This document shows, one piece after another, positions 42,340 to 51,742 of a stretch of 64,000 nucleotides of DNA (position 1 is the stretch's first letter; every line of letters begins with the position of its first letter). Under the pieces are notes generated by a model. That model was given only the letters and a program-made list of their open reading frames with translations, made no database searches and was not told the origin of the DNA. Position numbers and translations under genes: made by a program. The stretch covers positions 372,001 through 436,000 of the forward strand of contig NZ_JMPJ01000065.1 in the NCBI RefSeq assembly GCF_000735345.1, given 5' to 3'. Source of the DNA: Ewingella americana ATCC 33852 (GTDB lineage Bacteria; Pseudomonadota; Gammaproteobacteria; Enterobacterales; Enterobacteriaceae).

Positions 42340-42456
42340 GGGGCGTTATTGGCGCAGTCAGTTTGCGTTCGGCCAGCGCGGAAAAACCGGAGTGTACACG
42401 TAGTACACGAGGATTTTGAGCACTGCCCGGACGCAAAATGGCAAGCAAAATAGCCC
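42340..42456. repeat. Imperfect palindromic intergenic element between alr and dnaB (about 117 bp)
   Basis: The left arm starts GGGGCGTTATTGGCGCAG and the right arm, read inverted, GGGGCTATTTTGCTTGCC. Inner parts match too (TTTGCGTTCGG against TTTGCGTCCGG). They meet at GTGTACACGTAGTACAC. It can fold into one long hairpin. I recall similar dyads in other Enterobacterales. No other copy was seen in this window. Confidence 0.75.
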
Positions 42457-42462
42457 CGCACA

Positions 42463-43869
42463 CTAGTCCTCGTCGTATTGAGGACCACCATAGTTATCAA
42501 ACCGCGAAAACTGCCCATTAAAGGTCAGTCGAACCGTACCGATTGGGCCGTTACGCTGCTTACCGAGGATGATCTGGGCGATGCCTTTCTCTTCACTGTT
42601 GTCGTGATAAACCTCGTCACGATAGATGAACATGATCAAGTCAGCGTCCTGCTCGATGGAGCCGGATTCACGCAAGTCGGAGTTAACCGGGCGTTTGTCG
42701 GCACGCTGCTCCAAGCTTCGGTTCAGCTGCGATAGCGCCACTACTGGCACTTGCAGTTCTTTGGCTAAAGCTTTGAGCGAGCGGGAGATTTCGGCGATTT
42801 CCAGCGTACGGTTGTCGGACAGCGAAGGAACGCGCATCAGCTGTAAGTAGTCAATCATGATCAGGCTCAGGCCGCCGTGTTCGCGGAAAATACGCCGCGC
42901 GCGGGAGCGCACTTCAGTTGGCGTCAGGCCGGAGGAGTCATCGATGTACATGTTGCGTTTTTCCAGCAGGATACCCATGGTGCTGGAAATGCGCGCCCAA
43001 TCCTCGTCGTCGAGCTGGCCGGTACGAATTTTGGTTTGGTCGACGCGCGAGAGCGACGCCAACATACGCATCATGATCTGGTCGCCGGGCATCTCCAGAC
43101 TGAAGATAAGTACCGGCTTTTCCTGCATCATCGCGGCGTTTTCTGCGAGGTTCATCGCAAAGGTGGTTTTACCCATCGAAGGACGCGCCGCCACGATGAT
43201 CAAATCTGACTTCTGCAAACCGGCGGTTTTCTTGTCTAAGTCGGTATAGCCGGTGGACACCCCGGTCACCCCGTCGTGCGGGCGCTGGAAAAGCTCTTCA
43301 ATGCGCGACACCGTGCTTTCCAAAATACGGTCGATGCTTTTCGGGCCTTCGTCTTTGTTGGCGCGGCTTTCGGCAATTTGGAATACGCGTGATTCGGCCA
43401 GATCCAGCAGGTCTTCACTGCTGCGGCCCTGCGGGTCATAACCGGCGTCGGCAATTTCATTGGCCACGGAGATCATTTCACGCACGACTGCACGTTCGCG
43501 GACGATATCAGCATAAGCGCCGATGTTGGCCGCACTTGGGGTGTTTTTCGACAGCTCGGCTAAATAAGCAAAGCCGCCCACCGAGTCCAAATCGCCTTTT
43601 TGCTCCAGCGATTCAGACAGGGTTATCAAGTCGATAGGCTTGCTCATTTCCAGCAAGCGCTGCATTTCGGTAAAAATCAGGCGATGCGGGCGACTGAAGA
43701 AGTCATTGCTGACCACGCGTTCAGCCACGTTGTCCCAACGTTCGTTATCCAGCATTAGCCCGCCCAGAACGGATTGTTCAGCTTCCAGCGAGTGCGGAGG
43801 AAGCTTCAATCCTTCCATCTGACGATCGCGGTTTTCGTTCTGTTGATTGGTCGGTTTTTTTGCTGCCAT
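42463..43869 (-). CDS. dnaB: DnaB, replicative DNA helicase
   Basis: The 468-residue hexameric 5'-3' helicase of the replication fork. The N-terminal primase-interacting domain (about 20-130) starts L-P-P-H-S-L-E-A-E-Q-S-V-L-G-G. The RecA-like motor has Walker A A-R-P-S-M-G-K-T-T (228-236) and Walker B L-I-M-I-D-Y-L-Q-L-M. Collinear with E. coli DnaB (471). It is transcribed before alr on the same strand. Confidence 0.98.
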   Translation of the reverse strand: MAAKKPTNQQNENRDRQMEGLKLPPHSLEAEQSVLGGLMLDNERWDNVAERVVSNDFFSRPHRLIFTEMQRLLEMSKPIDLITLSESLEQKGDLDSVGGFAYLAELSKNTPSAANIGAYADIVRERAVVREMISVANEIADAGYDPQGRSSEDLLDLAESRVFQIAESRANKDEGPKSIDRILESTVSRIEELFQRPHDGVTGVSTGYTDLDKKTAGLQKSDLIIVAARPSMGKTTFAMNLAENAAMMQEKPVLIFSLEMPGDQIMMRMLASLSRVDQTKIRTGQLDDEDWARISSTMGILLEKRNMYIDDSSGLTPTEVRSRARRIFREHGGLSLIMIDYLQLMRVPSLSDNRTLEIAEISRSLKALAKELQVPVVALSQLNRSLEQRADKRPVNSDLRESGSIEQDADLIMFIYRDEVYHDNSEEKGIAQIILGKQRNGPIGTVRLTFNGQFSRFDNYGGPQYDED

Positions 43870-44062
43870 GTGTGGGAAATTCCTGCGGTAAGCGCCTGTT
43901 TTGTGAGCATCGACTTCCCCGTAATTAAGGAAGTTTTTTCGCTGCTTAGTATAGGTTGTGCTGTCTCATTTCAAAAGGGTATTAACCCGCTGTGCCTAAA
44001 ATCTGGATTGTCACAAGCATTTAGCCTAGGGTTGAAAACAGACCCCAACACGAGATTAAAAC

Positions 44063-45049
44063 ATGGCTAAGCGCATTCAATTTGCCGCAACAGGCGGCCC
44101 CGATGTTCTGCAATATGTCGATTTCCAACCGAAAGACCCGGCCGCATACGAAGTTCAGGTTGAGAATAAAGCGATAGGGATCAACTACATTGATACTTAT
44201 ATTCGCGGCGGTTTGTATCCTGCTCCCCTCCCTTCCGGGCTGGGTACCGAAGCGGCGGGCGTGGTGAGCAAAGTGGGCAGCGACGTGACGGGCATTAAGG
44301 TCGGCGACCGCGTGGTGTACGCGCAGGCCGCTTTGGGTGCCTACAGCGAAGTGCATAACGTTTCGCAAGAAAAAATCGCCCTGCTGCCGGACGCCATTAG
44401 CTTTGAAGTGGCTGCCGCCTCTTTCCTCAAGGGGTTGACCGTCCAGTATCTGCTGCGCCAAACCCATAAAATTCAGGCCGGTGAAACCTTCCTGTTCCAC
44501 GCCGCCGCAGGTGGTGTGGGCCTGATTGCCTGCCAATGGGCGAAAGCGCTGGGTGCCAACCTGATTGGCACCGTCGGCTCAGAAGAAAAAGCCCAGCGTG
44601 CGAAAGAAGCTGGGGCATGGGCGACCATTAACTACCAGACCGAAGACATCGTTGCTCGTGTTAAAGAGCTGACCAATAACCAAAAAGTCGATGTGGTGTA
44701 TGACTCCGTGGGCAAAGATACCTTTGAGCGCTCACTCGACAGCCTGAAGCCGCGCGGCCTGCTGGTCAGCTTCGGCAATGCCTCCGGCCCGGTGTCTGGC
44801 GTTAATTTGGGGATTCTGTCGCAGAAAGGCTCACTGTTCGTCACTCGCCCGAGTCTCGGCAGTTACATCACCAACCGTGAAGAGCTGAAAACCGCCAGCG
44901 ACGAGCTATTCTCACTGATCGCCAGCGGTGCTATCAAAGTGGACGTCAGCGACGCGCAGAAATTCCCGCTGTCCGAAGCCAAGCGCGCCCACGAGACGCT
45001 GGAAAGCCGTGCGACACAAGGCTCAAGCCTGCTGATTCCCGGCAAATAA
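44063..45049 (+). CDS. qor: Quinone oxidoreductase (zeta-crystallin type)
   Basis: A 328-residue NADPH-dependent quinone reductase of the medium-chain dehydrogenase family, without zinc. E. coli Qor is 327 residues. The cofactor loop is A-A-A-G-G-V-G-L-I-A-C-Q-W-A-K-A-L-G, and V-V-Y-D-S-V-G-K-D-T-F follows. N-terminal I-G-I-N-Y-I-D-T-Y is the family signature. It diverges from dnaB. It is followed by a strong terminator at 45070-45098. Confidence 0.95.
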   Translation: MAKRIQFAATGGPDVLQYVDFQPKDPAAYEVQVENKAIGINYIDTYIRGGLYPAPLPSGLGTEAAGVVSKVGSDVTGIKVGDRVVYAQAALGAYSEVHNVSQEKIALLPDAISFEVAAASFLKGLTVQYLLRQTHKIQAGETFLFHAAAGGVGLIACQWAKALGANLIGTVGSEEKAQRAKEAGAWATINYQTEDIVARVKELTNNQKVDVVYDSVGKDTFERSLDSLKPRGLLVSFGNASGPVSGVNLGILSQKGSLFVTRPSLGSYITNREELKTASDELFSLIASGAIKVDVSDAQKFPLSEAKRAHETLESRATQGSSLLIPGK

Positions 45050-45424
45050 TCTGCTTTTCCTGAAATGCAAAAGGGCTTCCGTGTGGAAGCCCTTTTACTG
45101 TCTCGCTCAGACGACCTCTGATTGAGACGGGTACTGCTTGTAGGGGTACTGCAAGGTAAATCCGCGGACGATGAGGCTTAAGCCTCTATTTTATATCTCA
45201 CGGATTTGATGAATTTCGTTCGAGCTGATATTTGCAGCGCGAGAAATGCATCCTAGCAGCCCTTAATGTTAAAAAGTATGGTTAATAAAAAATCTGCCGA
45301 CTTAAAAGTGCAAGCTGTGATCGGTGCCACATAAGTAAAAGTTATCTCGACAAATGTTGCAGTCAATCCGAGCAGGTCAAAGCTCAGATAGCTGATAATT
45401 CGAAGAATTCATCATCTTCAACAG
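45050..45424. other. qor-pspG intergenic region, no gene seen
   Basis: No coding sequence is supported in this 375-bp gap. It holds the qor terminator and a 14-bp perfect palindrome GAGGCTTAAGCCTC at 45173-45186. Confidence 0.5.
45070..45098 (+). terminator. qor terminator
   Basis: AAAGGGCTTCC (45070-45080), loop GTGT, GGAAGCCCTTT (45085-45095) form a perfect 11-bp stem followed by T residues. Confidence 0.93.
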
Positions 45425-45661
45425 TTATGGCAGGCGGCGCGAACGGTAGCGCGGCGTGTCGGGCTTCTTAAAGGCACGATAGACCCACACCACGGCAACG
45501 GCGAGCAGCAGCCAAGGCAACATTTTTATAACAATAGCCACAAAGCCTCCCAGCATCATCACCGCAAAGGCCACCACCAGCGCAGCAATCATGCCCAGCA
45601 GCGAAATACCGGTCAGCATCAACATAAAGAAAAAGCCAAGCACAAAGAGAATTTCCAACAT
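45425..45661 (-). CDS. pspG: PspG, phage-shock-regulon membrane protein
   Basis: A 78-residue, two-helix inner-membrane protein of the phage-shock response. M-L-E-I-L-F-V-L-G-F-F-F-M-L-M opens it and P-W-L-L-L-A-V-A-V-V-W-V is near the end, as in E. coli PspG. ATG 45661 with AAGGAG upstream is taken; the frame to 45691 is not needed. A sigma-54 promoter lies upstream, consistent with PspF control. It sits between qor and dusA as in E. coli. Confidence 0.93.
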   Translation of the reverse strand: MLEILFVLGFFFMLMLTGISLLGMIAALVVAFAVMMLGGFVAIVIKMLPWLLLAVAVVWVYRAFKKPDTPRYRSRRLP

Positions 45662-45730
45662 CGCATGCTCCTTAATAAACAGCGAAAACACGGAACAGCC
45701 TGACGAATGTCATCTGACTCTCCTAGCTAT

Positions 45731-45747
45731 TACAAGAAACATGCCAG
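45731..45747 (-). promoter_or_regulatory. Sigma-54 (-24/-12) promoter of pspG
   Basis: On the minus strand CTGGCATGTTTCTTGTA matches the sigma-54 consensus TGGCAC/T-N5-TTGC/T. It lies about 70-85 bases upstream of the pspG start. PspG belongs to the PspF/RpoN regulon in E. coli. Confidence 0.8.
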
Positions 45748-45860
45748 AACGGCGGATAATTTATTGATTTGATTTTTAAGAAGAATTTACGCCACCGGCT
45801 ATTAGAGCTAATGGCGTAATAGTAAGAAAGGCTAACTTTTAGCGGATTTAACTAACAGAT

Positions 45861-46895
45861 TTAAGCTTGGCTGAGGGCAGCGTGCGGCTGAGTGACCAGT
45901 TGTAGCGCCTGCTCGACCACTTCAATACCTGAACCCGGCTTGTGGGCGTTTTCGCTCAGATGGCGACGCCATTGGCGAGCGCCGGGAACACTCTGGAAAA
46001 TCCCCAGAATGTGCCGCGTCATGTGCCCCAGATAAGTGCCTTTCGCCAGCTCAGCTTCAATGTACGGATACATGCTGCGAATCACCTCGGGTGCCGTGCG
46101 CAGCGGGGCTTCGGAGCCGAACAGCTCGCGATCCACGTTCAGCAACATGCCTGGGTTTTGATAGGCTTCGCGCCCCACCATCACACCATCCATATGCTGT
46201 AAATGCGCCTTGGCTTCTTCCAGCGTTTTTATCCCGCCGTTGATTGCCATCGTCAGGTGCGAGAAGTCTTTTTTCAGCTGATACACGCGCGGGTAATCCA
46301 GTGGTGGGATCTCGCGGTTTTCTTTCGGGCTGAGGCCGGACAACCAGGCTTTGCGGGCATGGATGATAAAGGTGTCGCAGCCGCCCTTCTCGGAGACTTG
46401 CTGCACGAAGTCGCAAAGGAATTCGTAGCTGTCTTGTTCGTCGATACCAATACGCGTTTTCACCGTCACGGGAATGGACACCACGTCGCGCATGGCTTTG
46501 ATGCAGTCCGCTACCAGCGAGGCTTGCGCCATCAGGCAGGCACCGAACATGCCGTTTTGCACGCGGTCAGACGGACAGCCGACGTTCAGGTTAATTTCGT
46601 CATAGCCGCGCTGTTCGGCAAGCTTGGCGCAGGTCGCCAAATCCGCAGGATTACTGCCGCCCAGTTGCAACGCCACAGGATGCTCCGCGTCACCAAACCC
46701 GAGATAGTCGCCCTTGCCGTGAATAATCGCGCCCGTGGTAACCATTTCGGTGTACAGCAACGTCTGCCCAGTCATTAAGCGATGGAAATGGCGGCAATGA
46801 CGATCTGTCCAGTCGAGCATCGGCGCGACGGAAAAACGTTGAGCGGAGTAAGGCTTGGCGCTGGTTTGAGATGTGGCGTTTTGAGTTTCTGACAT
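45861..46895 (-). CDS. dusA: tRNA-dihydrouridine synthase A
   Basis: A 344-residue FMN-dependent enzyme that reduces uridine 20/20a in the D-loop of tRNA. It has [12 protein letters not shown], the flavin-binding L-G-G-S-N-P, and the catalytic cysteine in N-V-G-C-P-S-D-R-V (about C106). The dihydrouridine fold is complete to H-A-A-L-S. E. coli dusA is next to zur; here the sugar locus separates them. Although the 5' end of dusA is a known island integration site, this copy appears intact. Confidence 0.96.
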   Translation of the reverse strand: MSETQNATSQTSAKPYSAQRFSVAPMLDWTDRHCRHFHRLMTGQTLLYTEMVTTGAIIHGKGDYLGFGDAEHPVALQLGGSNPADLATCAKLAEQRGYDEINLNVGCPSDRVQNGMFGACLMAQASLVADCIKAMRDVVSIPVTVKTRIGIDEQDSYEFLCDFVQQVSEKGGCDTFIIHARKAWLSGLSPKENREIPPLDYPRVYQLKKDFSHLTMAINGGIKTLEEAKAHLQHMDGVMVGREAYQNPGMLLNVDRELFGSEAPLRTAPEVIRSMYPYIEAELAKGTYLGHMTRHILGIFQSVPGARQWRRHLSENAHKPGSGIEVVEQALQLVTQPHAALSQA

Positions 46896-47068
46896 CGACC
46901 TGAGATTCGCTGAAGGTGTTCGGGCGCTCCTTCGGACCTAACCAGCCGAAGGAATGGAATCGCAGATTATACCACAGAACAGAGATTCGGCATCTCACGC
47001 GGTGCTCTGCCAACAGAGGCCAAGCACCGCGTGAGCCATTACGCCAACGGCTTTTACAGCTAGGATGT

Positions 47069-48499
47069 TCAGACCGCTGCCTTGGCCGCCTCGCGTTCGG
47101 CTTTACTCTGCCCCAGCTGTTGCTCCAATACTTCCAAAGAAACGCCTTTGGTTTCAGGCACCTTGAGCTGCACGAAGGCCCATCCCGCGAGGCAAATCGC
47201 GCCATACAGGAAGAAACTCCCCGCCGCGCCCAGCGCCACGTTGAGCAGCGGGAAGGTGTAAGTCAGCACAAAGCAGGCCACCCACAGCGCCAGCGTGCAG
47301 GTTGCCATCGCCGTGCCGCGTACCCGATTGGGGAAGATTTCTGACAGCAAAACCCAAGTCACCGGAGCCAGCGTCACCGCGTAAATGGCGATAGCGACCA
47401 GCACCAACAGCAGGACCGGCAGCCCCATAATGCCGAAGGAATAGGCCATGCCAATCAGCACGTAAATGATGGTCAAACCCGCCGCACCGTACTGCATCAG
47501 GCGGCGACGCCCAATGCGGTCCACCAGCGGCAGCGCCAAAAGCGTGAAGATAAGGTTAATCAGCCCGGTGGCGACAATGGATTTCAGGGTATCGTTGATG
47601 TCGAAGCCCGCCGAGGCGAAGATCTCCTGCGCATAGTTAAAGATGACGTTAATCCCGCACCACTGCTGGAAGACCGCCAACACCACGCCCATCACCACAA
47701 TGGGTCTGACTTTCGGCTGCCATAAGGCGGACAGCGGCACTTGCTGGTTTTCCGACCCCAGCGAGTGGCGAATGTCAGACAACGTGTGCTGCGCGTACTC
47801 CACCGAGCCAATGCGGCGCAGCACCTTTTCAGCCTGCGGATAGCGATTGGCTTTTGCCAACCAGCGCGGGGACTCCGGCACCACAAACATCAGCAGCAGG
47901 AACAGAACCGCCGGAACCCCTTCCGCGCCGAACATATAACGCCAGCCAATTTGTGCATTCCAAGTTTGCAGGATTTCAGCCTGTGTCGCCGCCGAAGCCA
48001 CGGGTTCAGCAATCATCAGATTGACCAGTTGCGCGGCGAGCACGCCGATAACAATGGTGAGCTGATTGATTGCCACAAAGCGCCCGCGCTTCTCCGCAGG
48101 GCTTATCTCCGCGATATAGACCGGCGCGAGGGCCGAAGCCAAACCAATACCGACCCCGCCGACAATGCGCCAAAACACAAACCAGCCGAAGTCGTTGGCC
48201 AGTGCCGTTCCCACGGCTGAAAGCGTAAAGGCGATTGCCGCAATGATCAGCGGCAGTCGGCGGCCAAAACGGTCTGACAGCCAGCCTGATACCATGGCCC
48301 CAACGATACAGCCCACCAGCGCCGAGCTCATGGCCCAGCCAGAGGTAGCGGGATCGGTAATGTGGAAATATGCCTCGTAGAAAGGCTTCGCCCCGCCAAT
48401 CACCACCCAGTCGTAGCCAAACAGCAGCCCGCCACAGGCGGCAACCAGACAGATCATCCAGACATAAGGCATGTTCAATGTTGTAGGATTTTTCATCAT
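47069..48499 (-). CDS. MFS sugar-porter family transporter
   Basis: A 476-residue 12-helix proton-sugar symporter of the sugar porter family (XylE/AraE/GalP type). Family motifs are in order: D-R-F-G-R-R between helices 2 and 3, P-E-S-P-R-W-L-A after helix 6, D-R-I-G-R-R between 8 and 9, and P-E-T-K-G at the end. It is the last gene of the sugar locus and its start overlaps the upstream epimerase gene by 4 bp (ATGA). The substrate is not known. Confidence 0.92.
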   Translation of the reverse strand: MMKNPTTLNMPYVWMICLVAACGGLLFGYDWVVIGGAKPFYEAYFHITDPATSGWAMSSALVGCIVGAMVSGWLSDRFGRRLPLIIAAIAFTLSAVGTALANDFGWFVFWRIVGGVGIGLASALAPVYIAEISPAEKRGRFVAINQLTIVIGVLAAQLVNLMIAEPVASAATQAEILQTWNAQIGWRYMFGAEGVPAVLFLLLMFVVPESPRWLAKANRYPQAEKVLRRIGSVEYAQHTLSDIRHSLGSENQQVPLSALWQPKVRPIVVMGVVLAVFQQWCGINVIFNYAQEIFASAGFDINDTLKSIVATGLINLIFTLLALPLVDRIGRRRLMQYGAAGLTIIYVLIGMAYSFGIMGLPVLLLVLVAIAIYAVTLAPVTWVLLSEIFPNRVRGTAMATCTLALWVACFVLTYTFPLLNVALGAAGSFFLYGAICLAGWAFVQLKVPETKGVSLEVLEQQLGQSKAEREAAKAAV

Positions 48500-49404
48500 T
48501 GCTTCTCCTCGCCCGTCGCCGTTTCAGAAGTGAGCGTCATGCTTTGGCTAAGAGTTTCATGCGGCTCCAACACCTTTAAGCCCCCTAAATCAGCCATGTT
48601 GTGACCATTGGCGGCGTGGCTCATCGGCTCGAAACAGAAGAAATCAAAGTCGTAGCCGCGGTCGAATTTAGGGTCTGAGACAAAAACGAAATAAACCGGG
48701 CAGGCAGGCTCAGTGGACAGGCTTAGCTGCTGGTGACGGCTCGGCCAAATCACTTTCGCCTGCCCATCCCACCCGGAAAAACCATTATTCACCCAGCGGC
48801 GCGGCGGTTTTTTTGCCGCTGCAAAATTCAACTCTTCGGGCAAGTCAGTCTGGTGTTCACCCGCCAGCCACTGCGCCTCTTCCAGCCAATATCCTGCGGC
48901 ATTGGCCTGAAGCTGGGTGTCCTCTTCGAGAGGGAAATAGGGGTGCCAGCCCAACCCAAAGGGCATCGCCACTTTGCTTAGATTGGTAACGCTGAGTGTC
49001 ACTTCGAGCTGATTATCCACCAGCTCAAATCGCTGCAAAGCGCGGTACTGATAAGCCCCGTGATGATGGCTAAACTCCAACAGCAGATGCCAATCATCAT
49101 GCTCGGCGCAGCGCCATTCCTGTAACCAACCGTCGCCGTGCAGATAGTGGTCATCCCAGTCGGTGTTAGGCTTCAACGGATAGCGCGTGCCGTTAAACTC
49201 AAACTGGTTGCCGTTAACCCGGTTACCAAAAGGCACCAGCGGGAAACAGCCCGATTGCAGCGGCGGCGTATCCGGCGAGACTTTCGCCGGGCGCAGCAGA
49301 GGCAGGTCGTGCCCGTCGCGATGCGCCACCAGCTGCAGAATGCTGCCGCCATGAGTAGAAACCTTAAGAGACAGCAGCGGATTGGTTAGCGTAAACACAG
49401 ACAT
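48496..49404 (-). CDS. Aldose-1-epimerase family protein (mutarotase)
   Basis: A 302-residue galactose-mutarotase-like protein. It interconverts the alpha and beta anomers of a sugar. Markers are N-R-V-N-G-N-Q-F-E-F near residue 62, the histidines in D-D-H-Y-L-H-G and in G-L-G-W-H-P-Y-F-P, and the late C-F-E-P-M-S-H. No signal peptide. It sits between the alcohol dehydrogenase and the sugar porter genes, overlapping the latter by 4 bp. Confidence 0.88.
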   Translation of the reverse strand: MSVFTLTNPLLSLKVSTHGGSILQLVAHRDGHDLPLLRPAKVSPDTPPLQSGCFPLVPFGNRVNGNQFEFNGTRYPLKPNTDWDDHYLHGDGWLQEWRCAEHDDWHLLLEFSHHHGAYQYRALQRFELVDNQLEVTLSVTNLSKVAMPFGLGWHPYFPLEEDTQLQANAAGYWLEEAQWLAGEHQTDLPEELNFAAAKKPPRRWVNNGFSGWDGQAKVIWPSRHQQLSLSTEPACPVYFVFVSDPKFDRGYDFDFFCFEPMSHAANGHNMADLGGLKVLEPHETLSQSMTLTSETATGEEKQ

Positions 49405-49422
49405 AGCGCACTCCTTGAAGGG

Positions 49423-50484
49423 TTAGTCGGCAAAGTTGATGACGACTTTGCCGCATTTACCGCTGGCCATTAGCGCATAAGCCTCTCCCGCCTGTTCCAG
49501 CGTGAAGCGGTGAGTGATGGCGCTTTGCGGCCGCATTTTCCAGTCATGCAAATCACCACAGCATTTCTCCATGTTGTAGAGGCTGGTGACCCACGAGCCG
49601 ATGATCTGCCGTTGGTGATGCATCAGGTCCGCGCTGACTTCAAATTCGACTTTTCCGGTTTCGCCGATGTACACCACGCGGCCCCAGTCGGCGGTGGCTT
49701 GCAAGGCCAGCAGGCGACCTTGGGCATTGCCGGAGCAGTCGAGCGCGACATCTGCGCCGCCGCGCGTCAGCTCAACGATGGAAGGGATCAGGCTTTCGCC
49801 GCTGGCTAAAAAGCCGTGATCCATCAAGCCGAGCTTTTTGGCGGTCGCCAGACGCTCAGGCTGAACATCAACGCCAATGACGCGCTTCGCCCCCCGGCCT
49901 TTCGCCAGCATCATCGCCATCATGCCCACCGGGCCAAGCCCGACGACCAGCACGTTGTCACTACCCGAGACATTGCCGCGCAGGATGCCTTCATAGGCCG
50001 TCCCGACGCCGCAGGAGATGAATGCGCCATCCTCGTAGCTCAGGGAGTCCGGCAGGTGAATCAGGTCTTTCTCTTCCGCCAGCAGATATTCGGCATGCCC
50101 GCCATCGCGCTGCCAGCCGTAGGCCGCCTTGCCCTCGCCGGTGCAGGAGATAGGGAAACCCTTGCGGCAGTTGGGGCAGAAGCCACAGCCGGAAATGTGG
50201 TACACCAGCACGCGGTCAGCCTCTTTGAAGTGGCGGCACCCGGCCCCCAGACTGACAATTTGGCCGCAAGGTTCGTGGCCATTAATAAAGCCCTGATAAA
50301 GAGGTTTATCCGGCGCGGCGGCGGTCGCCCGATGCTGGTGATAAATATAATGAACGTCGCTGCCGCAAATTCCCGACGATTTCATTTTAATTAAGACCTG
50401 TCCGATCCCCGGCGTTGGGATCGCCACTTCTCTTAATTCAGCAGTAGAGTTTCCCGGTAAATAAGCCGCCAACATGGTTTTCAT
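49423..50484 (-). CDS. Zinc-dependent alcohol/polyol dehydrogenase
   Basis: A 353-residue medium-chain zinc dehydrogenase of the sorbitol/threonine-dehydrogenase type. The catalytic-zinc ligands are in S-G-I-C-G-S-D-V-H and G-H-E-P-C-G, the structural-zinc cysteines in C-G-F-C-P-N-C-R-K-G-F-P-I-S-C, and the NAD fold in V-V-G-L-G-P-V-G-M-M. ATG 50484 has an AGAGGAAT ribosome site; the frame to 50499 is not needed. It likely oxidises the imported sugar or polyol. Confidence 0.92.
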   Translation of the reverse strand: MKTMLAAYLPGNSTAELREVAIPTPGIGQVLIKMKSSGICGSDVHYIYHQHRATAAAPDKPLYQGFINGHEPCGQIVSLGAGCRHFKEADRVLVYHISGCGFCPNCRKGFPISCTGEGKAAYGWQRDGGHAEYLLAEEKDLIHLPDSLSYEDGAFISCGVGTAYEGILRGNVSGSDNVLVVGLGPVGMMAMMLAKGRGAKRVIGVDVQPERLATAKKLGLMDHGFLASGESLIPSIVELTRGGADVALDCSGNAQGRLLALQATADWGRVVYIGETGKVEFEVSADLMHHQRQIIGSWVTSLYNMEKCCGDLHDWKMRPQSAITHRFTLEQAGEAYALMASGKCGKVVINFAD

Positions 50485-50573
50485 ATTATTCCTCTCCATA
50501 AATTTGAAAATTGTTCATTTTCTTTTTGCCATCACGCCTCGCGAAGATTGTTTGCAAGGCGCAAAGGTGCAGA

Positions 50574-51578
50574 TTATTTTTTCGAGCGAACTCGACTATT
50601 TCGCTGAGTCAGAAGAATGTTTGCCAGCACGGCGACGACGATAATTACGCCGCGCACCACTTGCTGGAAGAAAGAGTTAATCCCCAGCAGCACCAATCCA
50701 TTGCCAATCAGCGTGATAACCAGAACCCCGAGCAGGGTGCCGAGCAGCGAGCCTCGGCCGCCGGACAGCGCCGTGCCGCCAACCACTACTGCCGCGATAA
50801 CGTCAAATTCCAAGCCGTTGGCCGCCCCGGCGTTGCCTGAACCCAGACGCGCCGCGAGTAAGATCCCGGTGACGGCGGCCAGCAGGCCGGAGAGTGTGAA
50901 GATGAGCACCCGCACGCGTTTGACATTGATGCCGCACAGCTGCGCCGCCGAGGCGTTACCGCCCACGGCATACACCGAGCGTCCAAAGGCCGTTTTGCGG
51001 CTGACAAACAGGAATACGGCGAATAAAATCAGCATGATAAGCGCCGAGACGGGAATGCCTGCCACCTGCCCGCCCAGCCAGTCGAGCACGTCATTTTCGT
51101 CAATCGGCACTGGCAGGGCGTCGGTCATAAACAGGCCAAGTCCGCGCAGTGCGCTCCACAGGCCCAGCGTTGCCACAAAGCTCGGCACGTTAAACCATCC
51201 ACGCAAGAAGCCCGCCAGAGTGCCAAAGGCCGCACCAAGGATCAGCACCAGAACCAGCGACGCCGCCAGCGGCACCTGCGCCTGCATCAGATAGGCCAGA
51301 CAGACTGAGACAAAAGCCACCATCGGCCCGACGCTGACATCGATTTCACCGGCGATGATCACCAGCGTCATGGCCCACGCCGCAATGCCAATAGTCGCGG
51401 CATCGCGCAGCACGTTCATCTGGTTACTGAGTGAAATAAAGCCCGGCGCGTAAATTGAAAACACCAGATAAAGCAGAGCAATAACCACTAATAGGCCAAT
51501 GGCATTAATATTCGCCGAAATAAAGGCGCGGCGGGATTCACCTTTTTCTTGTTGATAAGATAATGTCGTCATGGTCAT
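50574..51578 (-). CDS. Sugar ABC transporter permease (RbsC/AraH type)
   Basis: A 334-residue inner-membrane permease of the BPD_transp_2 family (ribose/arabinose/galactose importers) with about eight to ten membrane helices. The loop A-A-T-I-G-I-A-A-W-A-M-T-L-V-I-I-A-G-E-I-D-V-S-V-G and the later A-A-V-V-V-G-G-T-A-L-S-G-G-R-G-S are family hallmarks. ATG 51578 follows GGAGT by 6 bases. It pairs with the ATPase at 51743. Confidence 0.93.
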   Translation of the reverse strand: MTMTTLSYQQEKGESRRAFISANINAIGLLVVIALLYLVFSIYAPGFISLSNQMNVLRDAATIGIAAWAMTLVIIAGEIDVSVGPMVAFVSVCLAYLMQAQVPLAASLVLVLILGAAFGTLAGFLRGWFNVPSFVATLGLWSALRGLGLFMTDALPVPIDENDVLDWLGGQVAGIPVSALIMLILFAVFLFVSRKTAFGRSVYAVGGNASAAQLCGINVKRVRVLIFTLSGLLAAVTGILLAARLGSGNAGAANGLEFDVIAAVVVGGTALSGGRGSLLGTLLGVLVITLIGNGLVLLGINSFFQQVVRGVIIVVAVLANILLTQRNSRVRSKK

Positions 51579-51742
51579 TTCATTACTCCACACTATTTCC
51601 CGGCATCGAAATAAAAGCCCGGAAACGAAAGCCATCATTTACCGGCAACGGAGAGGCTCTGCACGCCAGCGTTTATTTGAGCCCATCGCTATCACCCTGA
51701 TTTATATTTTTAAGCCGCAGACTTTATTCACTCCGCGGCTAT

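Noticed and set aside
45731-45860. Prophage or island insertion at dusA
   Set aside because: dusA is a known integration site, but the gene is intact at both ends and no integrase is adjacent.
46690-47205. 171-codon minus-strand frame between dusA and the MFS gene
   Set aside because: It overlaps the dusA start and the end of the transporter gene in another frame, with arginine/serine-rich shadow composition.
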